This document shows, in pieces, positions 48,473-58,216 of a stretch of 64,000 bases of DNA. The stretch covers positions 793,972,979-794,036,978 of the forward strand of contig OX336389.2 of assembly GCA_946902985.2 (NCBI GenBank), read 5' to 3'. This DNA comes from Meconema thalassinum. Lineage: Eukaryota > Arthropoda > Insecta > Orthoptera > Tettigoniidae. Every line of letters starts with the position of its first letter. Position 1 is the first letter of the stretch. Under the pieces are notes generated by a model. That model was not told the origin of the DNA, searched no databases, and saw nothing but the letters and a program-made list of their open reading frames with translations. A program made the translations under genes and the position numbers.

Positions 48473-49627
48473 TGAATAAACCAATTCGCACCTCCCATCC
48501 TTTATTTAAAATTGCCAATAGAGCATTAGTTGATCTCCCTGCACCTTCTAATATCTCCGCATGATGAAATTTCGGCTCACTTTTAGGACTTTGCTTAATA
48601 ATCCAAATTGCAACGGGATTATTTTTAGCAATACATTACACTGCAAATATCGATTTAGCTTTTAATAGTGTGGCCCATATTTGTCGTGATGTAAACTATG
48701 GTTGATTTTTACGAACTCTGCACGCCAACGGTGCCTCATCTTTTTCATTTGTCTCTACTTACATGTAGGGCGAGGAATATAGAGGAATATACTATGGATC
48801 TTATAACTATATGCATACATGAATAACAGGAGTCATTATTCTATTTCTTGTAATAGGAACAGCCTTTATAGGTTATGTTCTTCCTTGAGGTCAAATATCT
48901 TTTTGAGGTGCTACTGTAATTACCAACTTATTATCAGCTATCCCATATTTAGGAACAGAACTTGTCCAATGAGTTTGGGGGGGGGGGGGGGGGCTTTAGT
49001 GTAGACAACGCAACCTTAACTCGATTCTTCACTTTCCATTTTGTTCTTCCCTTTATTGTTTCAGCTTCTGTTATAATTCACTTACTATTTCTACACCAAA
49101 CAGGCTCTAACAATCCCTTAGGGTTAAATAGAGATGTTGACAAAATTCCCTTCCATCCCTACTTTTCTTTTAAGGATCTCTTTGGGTTTATTATTATAGT
49201 AGCAACTCTTATTTTCTTAAGCCTACTTGAACCTTATATACTAGGGGACCCTGATAATTTTACCCCGGCCAATCCTCTTGTTACCCCTGTCCACATTCAA
49301 CCAGAATGATACTTCTTATTTGCTTATGCTATTCTCCGATCTATTCCCAATAAACTTGGAGGTGTTTTTGCTCTAGTTATATCTATTGCCATTCTATTAA
49401 TTTTACCATTTTATAACAGTAATAGATTCCGAGGGACTCAATTTTATCCAATCAATCAAATTCTATTCTGATCTATAACAACAATTGTTATTTTATTAAC
49501 ATGAATCGGGGCACGGTCTGTTGAAGACCCTTATATTTTAACTGGACAAATCTTAACTGTTCTTTATTTCGCCTATTACTTAATTAACCCTCTTGTTCTC
49601 ATAACATGAGATAAATTACTAAATTAG
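48472..49627 (+). pseudogene. CYTB: Numt cytochrome b
   Basis: Complex III subunit that carries the b haems. Starts [13 protein letters not shown]. The blocks are all in place: [60 protein letters not shown]. Two lesions are present. A TAG near 48768 comes with a duplicated gaggaatata. A run of 17 G at 48977-48993 stands where about 7 are expected, giving a net +1 shift. Without these the length would be about 380 codons, as usual. Confidence 0.95.
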
Positions 49628-49693
49628 TTATAAAGCTTTATGAAAGCATATGTTTTGAAAACATAAGACAGAAGTTAAATTCTTCTATTAACT
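49626..49693 (+). tRNA. trnS2: Numt mitochondrial tRNA-Ser (UGA)
   Basis: Begins agttata, overlapping the CYTB stop by two bases. The anticodon TGA sits in gttttgaaaac. It ends attaact, which pairs with the 5' end. Confidence 0.8.
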
Positions 49694-49694
49694 T

Positions 49695-50637
49695 CTACTG
49701 AAATAAATACACTAGATTAGAAAAGAAAACATAATAATTTTTAACCCCCAATAAAAAATAAAAAATTAAGGATAAGGGCAAAAATCTTTTTCAAGCCAAA
49801 TATATTAATTTATCATAACGAAACCGAGGGAGAGTACCCTGGACTCAAATAAATATAAAAGACAAAAAAGTTAACTTAAAAAAAGAAAAAAGAAAAGGTA
49901 TCTCGTCCCATAAACATGACACAAAATAATATTCTTATAAACAAAATTCTTGCATATTCTGCTATAAAAATCAATGCAAACCCCCCTATTCTGTATTCTA
50001 CATTGAATCCTGATACTAATTCAGATTCTCCTTCAGCAAAATCAAAAGGAGTACGATTAGTTTCTGCTAAACAAGACGCAAGTCAAGCTAACATTAAAGG
50101 AAAGGATAAAAACATAAATCAAATATAATTTTGATACATTATCAAATTTAATAAACAATACCCATCGATAAGAAACACAAATGATAATAAAATTAATGCT
50201 AAACTTACTTCATAAGAAATTGTTTGAGCTACAGCACGAAGACCCCCTAATAAAGCATAATTAGAATTAGAGGGTCATCCAGCAATTATAACTGTATAAA
50301 CACCCATACTCGTACAACAACAACAAAATCCTAAATTAAATGAAAACATCACTGACAAAAAAGGATAAACTATTCAAACTAATAAAACTAAAATAGGGGA
50401 GAAATAATATAAAAAATAATTTGATAACAAAGGATAAGTAGATTCCTTAGTTAAAAGTTTAATTACATCTGCAAACGGTTGAGGTAACCCTACGAACCCA
50501 ACTTTATTAGGTCCCTTTCGAATTTGGATATAACCTAACACCTTACGTTCCAATAAAGTTAAAAACGCTACTCTAATCAAAACTCCTACAGTTAAAATCA
50601 ATGCACTTACTAAACTAGTTATAACTTCCTTTATCAA
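49695..50637 (-). pseudogene. ND1: Numt ND1, split by a SINE near its start
   Basis: Complex I subunit. Blocks [53 protein letters not shown] and WVQGTLPRFRYDKLM are clear. One base is gained in a T/A run near 49877. The SINE at 50639-50971 separates the first few codons (remnant at 50972-50993) from the rest. Confidence 0.9.
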
Positions 50638-50638
50638 T

Positions 50639-50971
50639 GAAAATGAAAATCCACAGCCTGCTTCCAGTCTCCGACCGGGTCAGGAATGGAATGAATGAAG
50701 CCCCTATCTAGCGGCGAGGATATGAACTGTGCCGGCTGCCGAGGCCTGACGCACTCCTCTGGGGCAATGATTAAATGAATGATAGATGAAATGATATGAT
50801 AGTGAAGAGTGTTGCTGGAATGAAATTTTGACAGGGAAAACCGGAGTACCCGGAGAAAAACCTGTCTGCCTCCGTTTTGTCCAGCACAGATCTCACATGG
50901 AGTGACCGGGATTTGAACCACGGACTCAGCGGTGAGAGGCCGGCATGCTGCCGCCTAAGCCACGGAGGCTC
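50639..50971 (-). mobile_element. tRNA-derived SINE, family A, copy 2, inside numt ND1
   Basis: Same element as copy 1, inverted. The target duplication is aacttcctttatcaat at 50623-50638 against aacttcttttatcaat at 50972-50987 (one mismatch). The target is ND1 coding sequence, so the SINE inserted after the mitochondrial DNA reached the nucleus. Confidence 0.95.
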
Positions 50972-50987
50972 AACTTCTTTTATCAAT

Positions 50988-51050
50988 ACTATTTGTAATT
51001 ATTTACATATTTGAATTCTAAATTCAAGGCACTCTTTCTGCCAAAATAGT
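50988..51050 (-). tRNA. trnL1: Numt mitochondrial tRNA-Leu (UAG)
   Basis: On the minus strand it starts actattttggcag, has the anticodon TAG in aatttagaa, and ends aaatagt, pairing with the 5' end. It sits between 16S and ND1 as expected. Confidence 0.85.
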
Positions 51051-52357
51051 TAATAATAATCATTTCCACAAAATTATTTTAAATATTTGGTCCTTTCGTA
51101 CTAAAATATTTTTATCTAATGAGGATAGAAACCAACCTGGCTTACACCGGTTTGAACTCAGATCATGTAAGGATTTAAAGGTCGAACAGACCTATAAATT
51201 AAACTTCTACACCTAATTATATTCCTTAATCCAACATCGAGGTCGCAATCTTTCTTGTTGATATGAACTCTTAAAAAAAATTACGCTGTTATCCCTAAGG
51301 TAACTTTATCTTACAATCAATAATAATGGATCAAATATTCATAAATCAATGTACTTTTTATAAAGAGTTATTTAAATATCTATGTCACCCCAACACAATA
51401 TATTTTTAAAAATATTCCCAATAATCCTAAATTAAATACTCTTATAATATATAACGCTCTATAGGGTCTTCTCGTCCTCCATTTCCATTTAAGCCTTTTG
51501 ACTCAAAAGTTAAATTCTATATTTTATATTGAGACATTCAATATTTCGTCAAACCATTCATTCTAGCCTTCAATTAAAAAACTAATGACTATGCTACCTT
51601 TGCACAGTCAAAATACTGCGGCCCTTTAAATAATCAGTGAGCAGGCCCGACTTTAAATTATACACTAAAAGACATGTTTTTGTTAAACAGGCGAATACTA
51701 ATTTCTTGCCTAATTCTTTAATATAAATTCTAATATTTTTTTTTATTAATACATTCAATTATACTAATTTTATCATTATTCCAAATAACATATTACTTAT
51801 TAAATTATCCTAATACACTAATTAAACTTTTTAGAAAATCATAAACAACTAAAATAATTTATAACAGTATTAACTTGATGACTAATTTAAAGTCTACAAT
51901 TTTAACTACACTTTAAAAAATTATAATTTACAATTCAAAGCTTATCCCTCAAACTATTTTCTAGTCTATATAATCACTTACCAATTTAAGTAATTACTTA
52001 AACTAAACTGAATTAAATTCATTTCTTAGAAAACTAGATATCTTAAAAAACGATTAATATTTCATTTCTAATATAATATTTTTAATAAATATATTACATT
52101 AAGTAACATATTATATTAGCTCTTTTTAACTCGAGAAATATAAATGTCTTACAAAATTGTTAATAAACCCTGATACACAAGGTAAAATATAAATCTACTT
52201 CCCCAAAAATAATTTTTCAAATAATTCATAATTCTTTCACAATACTACTACACTATAAATTTTCATATTTTTTCTATAAACTATACTAAAAAAAATCTTT
52301 TTAAAATTACTTTAATTAAAATAAATTTATACATATTTACAATTAATATCCATCTTT
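51051..52357 (-). rRNA. rrnL: Numt 16S (large) ribosomal RNA
   Basis: About 1.3 kb between tRNA-Leu and tRNA-Val. The conserved peptidyl-transferase region is visible on the forward strand as acgctgttatccctaagg (about 51283) and gcaggcccgac-like text (51643). The copy looks collinear with a full-length gene. Confidence 0.9.
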
Positions 52358-52427
52358 CAAAGTAATTCGAATTGCACGAAATTCCCCTCAGTGTAAATGA
52401 AATGCTTTACTTTAAAGCTTCACTTTG
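52358..52427 (-). tRNA. trnV: Numt mitochondrial tRNA-Val (UAC)
   Basis: Minus-strand caaagtgaagc at the 5' end pairs with gaattactttg at the 3' end. The anticodon TAC sits in catttacact. Confidence 0.85.
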
Positions 52428-53575
52428 ACATTCTAGATACACTTTCCAGTACATCTACTATGTTACGACTTATCTCACCTTAAATAATGAGAGCGACGGG
52501 CGATGTGTACATGTTTTAGAGCTATAATCACAATATCATAATATAACAACATTACTTTCAAATCCACCTTCAACTTATCCATTTCAAGATAATATCCGTT
52601 TAAATATTCAATCTTATTGTAATCCATCTCTTATTTATTCATAAGCTGCACCTTGACCTGACATACATTTTATTACAAAATCTAGAAAATTCTTTCTCTT
52701 AAAAGATAATCTTACGACGGCGGTATACAAGCTGACATTACAAAATTAAATTTATTATAGTGTGTATTATCAAAAGCCTCCGTGGCTTAGGCGGCAGCAC
52801 GCCGGCCTCTCACCGTTGAGTCCGTGGTTCAAATCCCGGTCACTCCATGTGAGATCTGTGCTGGACAAAACGGAGGCAGACAGGTTTTTCTCCGGGTACT
52901 CCGGTTTTCCCTGTCAAAATTTCATTCCAGCAACACTCTCCACTATCATTTCATTTCATCTGTCATTCATTTAATCATTGCCCCAGAGGAGTGCGTCAGG
53001 CCTCGGCAGCCGGCACAGTTCATATCCTCGCCGCTAGATGGGGGCTTCATTCATTCCATTCCTGACCCGGTCGGAGACTGGAATCAGGCTGTGGATTTTC
53101 ATTTCATAGTGTGTATTATCAATTACAGGACAGATTCCTCTGAAAAGACTAAAACACCGCCAAATTCTTTAAGTTTCAAGAACTTAACTATTACTACTCA
53201 AGTATTATATTTTATATTTAAAAATAATAGGGTATCTAATCCTAGTTTAAATTTTAAATTTCAAAGCTTCATTATCTCATAAAATCCATTTAATTTTCAA
53301 ATTCTACCTCTAAAAATTAATTACAATCTTCTTCTAAACAAACTAACTTCAACACTGATAATATTCATTCAAGTCCTAGGTATAACCACGACTGCTGGCA
53401 CGACTTTTGTCGACCATAAATCAAATTAATAATTCTAAATTGCCTTAATTACTAATATTAAATACTGCGAATATCATATAATCATTCAGATCTTATTATA
53501 ACTCACAAAAATGTACATGTAAAATATTCAAACAATAAATTTCTAAGTAAGAATAAAACTTTTATAATTATATAT
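52428..53575 (-). rRNA. rrnS: Numt 12S (small) ribosomal RNA, interrupted by a SINE
   Basis: The 3' end carries taagtcgtaacatagtag (minus strand, about 52472). The 530-loop region gtgccagcagtcgtggtta lies near 53385 and aggattagataccctat near 53240. Without the SINE (52774-53105) and one duplication the length is about 800 bp, normal for insects. The 5' end is approximate. Confidence 0.9.
52774..53105 (+). mobile_element. tRNA-derived SINE, family A, copy 3, inside numt 12S
   Basis: Same element as copy 1. A perfect 17-bp target duplication, atagtgtgtattatcaa, lies at 52757-52773 and 53106-53122, within 12S sequence. Confidence 0.95.
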
Positions 53576-53735
53576 AAAATATTGGTTCAAGTTAATAAAG
53601 TCAATTCATAACAATCTATACATCACTCCTTAAACCTACCCCAAAGATATAAATATCAATTTATCTTATTATAAACCCATATTTATTTATATTCATTTAT
53701 ATCATGTCGATAAATACGAACATCAATCACCTTCC
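53576..53735. other. Numt control region, partial
   Basis: AT-rich sequence following the 12S 5' end, as in the mitochondrial order. It ends at the satellite. The last bases (catcaatcac) also occur as part of a satellite unit, so the exact junction is uncertain. Confidence 0.6.
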
Positions 53736-54376
53736 CTAACGAGGCGCCTCTGTAAACAGGCCATTTCATCATTTCCGCTTCAATTCGTTTCTCACCAGTC
53801 AATATTTTGTTCAACCAAACTCACTTTTCAACCTTTAAATCAACAATATTTCAACCCCGCTTCAATTCGTTTCTCACCAGTCCTCAAATTTCGATCAACA
53901 ATCACGCGGCGCCTCTGTCAACAGGCCATTTCATCATTTCCGCTTCAATTCGTTTCTCACCAGTCAATATTTTGTTCAACCAAACTCACTTTTCAACCTT
54001 TAAATCAACAATATTTTTCAATCCCTCATGAATTCGTTTCTCACCAGTCAATATTTTGTTCAACCAAACTCACTTTTCAACCTTTAAATCAACAATATTT
54101 CAACCCCGCTTCAATTCGTTTCTCACCAGTCCTCAAATTTCGATCAACAATCACGCGGCGCCTCTGTAAGCAGGCCATTTCATCATTTCTGCTTCAATTC
54201 GTTTCTCACCAGTCAATATTTTGTTCAACCAAATTCACTTTTCAACCTTTAAATCAACAATATTTTTCAATCCCTCATGAATTCGTTTCTCACCAGTCAA
54301 TATTTTCTTCAACCAAATTCACTTTTCAACCTTTAAATCAACAATATTTCAACCCCTCATGAATTCGTTTCTCACC
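53736..54376 (+). repeat. 83-bp satellite, left block
   Basis: Units of about 83 bp of the form ttcgtttctcaccagtc, then aatattttgttcaacc and caacctttaaatcaacaata. Every third or fourth unit is instead a variant with cacgcggcgcctctgtcaac. The variant landmark occurs at 53905 and 54154, 249 bp apart. Confidence 0.9.
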
Positions 54377-55434
54377 TACTGCCCTGCTAAGCACAGAAGT
54401 GGTATCTGCATTCAGGTTGGAATGGAGTAAATCAAGGTTATAGTTTCAATCATTGCCGTAGATTGTGTATTTGTTAAAATAAACCAATATAGCATCTCTC
54501 TAGTATTATGATTCGCGGGGAATTACTTTTTAAAGTTTAAAATGGGATAAGAGATTATTTTCCCGCAAAAAAATCAGATAAAACTTAAACAGTTAATGAA
54601 AACACTCATGTTTGCTAAGCTATTTTACTGTATCTGCACTTTACTAGGCTTAAATATTGTTTCTGCTCAGATACCATGAACCTGCTTAGTAATTTGTAGA
54701 TACTTGCTTTATGGCTTAGTAAACTTTGAAAACTTGTGAGTCACTTTTATTGTATCTTTTTAATGTATCTATAATTTTGTTTGCTTAATCCAAGTTAAAT
54801 GCTGTCAAAAATGAAAATTAACCAACTGTGGCTTATCTCACTTATGAATTCATGTATGAAATCTTACCTAAAATAATCAGAATTAGTAAAGTATGCAGAA
54901 TTTCATAACATATATAACTAAAATTACATTTCACTGTAAGAATTCATTGAAATTTCAGGCTGATCTTAGACAATCAATACAATTAAAAGACAAACATATA
55001 AAAAAGTCGCATCCTTCCGTAAAAATGTATCGCATTTTAGCAGTTGTATGGTATGTCATATTAATGGAAATGTCAGCTTAAATCTTTTAGTAGGCTGATC
55101 GCTGAAGTTTTGATCTTGGTAAGAAGAAATATTTAAAGGACACATTGATTTGTTAAAATTTGTAACTTGCTTCGTTACATTATGAACTTAAATGAATTCT
55201 ATAAACTATTTCCTCAATATAAAAGAACAAAGGAGGTTGTAGGACATCTAAACAAATAAACTTGAAGTGTAGGCTATCTGACACTTATCCATCATTGTCA
55301 TCACTCGCATCCTCCCTGCCTTCATTAGTACTTAGAGGAAATGAATGCCAAAATTCTAGTCTGTTAGCAGGAACAACAGATGATTTTCCCTTCAATAACT
55401 GAAGTAAAGATCCATTCCTCTGTGTAGAAATGCC

Positions 55435-57968
55435 TCAGGGTTGTTCTTGTTGCTTTCCAGGTACAGGAATCTTCCCAGTTTTAATAATTTTCAGTTGAAG
55501 AAAATCTAATGTCTTCCGAACCTCATGATACCCTTCTTTGTATGAAAGATGTAAATTGCCACGTTTTGCTTGGATTGCAACAATGTTGTGAAGATATGGC
55601 CGTTCAGATGAACTGCTTTTTATCTTTCTCAGCGACATGAAACTTTTCCATTTATAAAAGTCCTCTAGCTGCATCGAGAGAACTGTGACCTTTTTAGAAG
55701 CCATTGAGGTGGCCTCTTGAAAGTCATTGAAATCGTACACTTTGGACTGTTTGTTCGTTTTCAACGACTTTTTAACACTGTTGTGGAATGAATCTGCAGA
55801 CATAAACGTATGCCCAGGCTCAAAATATCTTACCTCAATCACATAGGCACTGATGAGGCTTGAGTTTATGATATAAACAAAAAATGTGAATAATGCCCAT
55901 TTTTTATTTTGTGCTGTAAAATTGTCCATTCACAACACAATTTTTTTGACATCGCGTGCTTCACTAGAAGAGAGGAATTTAAAAAATGAACTCACGATGT
56001 CTTCTTGTTTTCTGCCCCTTATACCTTCATGCCCGAGGACAGCGACTATTCGAGACTTGCTTTTTGTACTCACAGGTGCGAACGTTTCATTATACACAGA
56101 TAAACGTTGTGCAAAAACCACATTTTTAACCATTTCCAACCTTGGGAGCATTATAACCTTCTGCATATCAACACTGTACACAATTTCATCGTTTGATGGT
56201 TCTCTGTGTGTATCTTCTTGGTATAGCTCTCTTGCCGTGGTTGCCCTATTAATATGTGTTTTCTATGCCTGACAGTCTTGGTAGTTATCATAAGGTTATT
56301 CAAGAGAGTGGGGGTGCTGTTTAAAATGTTCACAGAATTCGCACTCCTCATGGCCCAACTTAACAAATGAAATATTCATTTTATCTACTTCTTGTCTGTA
56401 TAAATCATACGAGCACGAAAATCTAGCGTTCTGTTTTCGGAAATCACCATATATTGAGGTAATAGTCAAGTCACTTGGCAAATACAATCGATTAGGTGCA
56501 TGCTCTCGACGATAATACGATATCGAAGGTTTGAATGATTTAATGTGTTCTTTAACAACTGTTCTGTCAATCTTATTGTGAGCAGTCTTACCACGTCTTC
56601 CATCGACCTTGGGGGAAAAGCCAGTTTGTGTGCTATATGACTGAATAATACTATCATTGTTTCTAGAATACCCAAGAGTGCCAAGGAAAAATACTTTGCA
56701 TACTTTCTTCGGATAGCCTTGCTCATTTTTCAAAGTATAGTGTAGTGTGTCTTTCCTCCTTGATGTACATCCGGCTGTTTGTCTCTGTATATGTTTTTTA
56801 GTGACTGATCCAAGCACGAATGTTTTTTGTTCTTGTCGTGATAGGTCCCAGTACTCTTCATGAAGTTTAATTCTTTGAACCTCAGGTATAACTGTGCTAC
56901 ATTTCATTTTACAGTTACAAACTTCTTTGATACGATGTGAATTTCGTATTTGTCTTAAATGTTAGGCCTATCCTTGGGAGAAAGCTCAAATTGTCTTCTT
57001 TTCCTAGGTCCTCCTTTCTTTGTGACATTAGCTCTTGTTTGAAATTCAGCATCTATTGGGCCTAGATCAACCTCATTAAATTCGTCAGTCAACATGGGTT
57101 CTCCTGGTGTTTCAAGGACAGGTTGTAAAGTATTGTCTTGGTTAACGATGTATTCACACTCAACAACTGGTACATGTTCTACGGAATGAGCATTTAAGAG
57201 ACAATCCTGCAATGGGAAGTTTCCACTTTGAACATTTTGTAGGTAATCTAATTCCAAACAAATATTATCAACTAGTAGATCATGAAGTAATGTTTATTCC
57301 TGCATTTGTTGTGACGAGCCTTGTTAACTACTACCAGCACCATAGAAACTTGATTCACAAACAGTTGTGATTTTGACGGTATTCCATCAACTAATTTAAA
57401 GGGGCAGTCCGAAGTTCCCAAGGCTAGTTATGGTGAATATGTAACTAAGTTATGTTATGACCTACAGTATTTGCTTATGGAATTAGTCACTTACCTTGGT
57501 CTCCTAAATGACAATGAAAATCCACAGCCTGCTTCCCGTCAACCGACCGGGTCAGGAATGGAATGAATGAAGCCTCCATCTAGTGGCGAGGATATGAACT
57601 GTGCCGGCTGCCGAAGCCTGTCGCACTCCCCTGGGGCAATGATTAAATGAATGACAGATGAAATGAAATGATAGTGGAGAGTGTTGCTGGAATCAAATTT
57701 TGACAGGGAAAACCGGAGTACCCGGAGAAAAACCTGTCTGCCTCCGTTTTGTCCAGCACAAATCTCACATGGAGTGACCGGGATTTGAACCACGGACCCA
57801 GCGGTGAGTGGCCGGCGTGCTGCCGCCTAAGCCACTGAGGCTCTGGTCTCCTAAATCAAGTGCAATATTTATTTCTTCACATAGCTTCTGTACGAGTTGA
57901 CTTGTACTGGTACTTTCCTGTTTAAGTTTTGCAATTACAGACAAACTTATGTTTCGAATCACAAACAC
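55435..57968 (-). pseudogene. DDE-like transposase of the satellite-resident transposon
   Basis: Minus-strand blocks in order: a first exon (MFVIRNISLSVIAKLKQ, 57968) that ends at a GTAAGT donor near 57492 once the SINE is removed; an acidic segment (57257-56955); a region NCKMKCS, LHEEYWDLSRQEQKTFV, KVFFLGTLGYSRNN and CEFCEHFKQHP; then VYSVDMQKV, MDNFTAQNKKWALF, YFEPGHTFMSADSFHN and a C-terminal SLRKIKSSSSERPYL. The order 'VD..', 'DNxxxQNKxW' and 'PGHTxMxxDxxH' recurs in a widespread family of uncharacterised animal proteins that I take to be transposases. Frameshift near 56955, a stop near 56268 and a TGA near 55930 make it dead. Confidence 0.6.
57510..57843 (-). mobile_element. tRNA-derived SINE, family A, copy 4, in the transposon
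   Basis: Inverted copy of the same SINE. The target duplication tggtctcctaaat lies at 57497-57509 and 57844-57856. It falls just before a predicted splice donor of the transposase's first exon. Confidence 0.95.
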
Positions 57969-58216
57969 AACCTAGCACTGTCACAACCCAGCGCTTACTG
58001 TTTGCCGCCAATTACCAATTGGCGGCATTTTAAGCTATCTACAGTTTACTAGATCAAAACAGTGCATGAATACTACGCCAAGATATTGTATCTCCACATT
58101 GCTAAAGCATTTTATGGTATGTACACTTTACTAAATCAAAATATCGTATATACTGTAAATACAATGAAATCGTTCGACAAAAATGTCAGTTACCGCATCT
58201 GTGCTTAGCATGGCAG

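Larger units (their letters stand above)
46311..53735. mobile_element. Nuclear mitochondrial insertion (numt), about 7.4 kb
   Basis: Contains ND4-ND4L-trnT-trnP-ND6-CYTB-trnS2-ND1-trnL1-16S-trnV-12S and the start of the control region. This is the ancestral insect gene order and strands. It is nuclear because two tRNA-derived SINEs with target duplications lie in it, every protein gene has a stop or frameshift, and it is flanked by a LINE and a satellite. Reading it requires the invertebrate mitochondrial code (TGA as Trp, ATA as Met). Similarity to functional genes is still high, so the transfer is not ancient. Confidence 0.95.
54377..58216 (-). mobile_element. Cut-and-paste DNA transposon inside the satellite
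   Basis: Terminal inverted repeats: left ctgccctgctaagcacaga (54379), right complement of ctgccatgctaagcacaga (ends 58216). The similarity continues for about 30 bp. The satellite reads tctcacc before and accagtcc after, a likely 3-bp duplication (ACC). The transposase is on the minus strand, and the left third (54410-55430) is non-coding. A SINE lies inside. The superfamily is uncertain; Sola is one candidate to test. Confidence 0.75.

Noticed and set aside
46311..53735. A real mitochondrial genome segment with functional genes
   Set aside because: SINEs with target duplications interrupt ND1 and 12S, the protein genes are broken, and nuclear repeats flank both sides.
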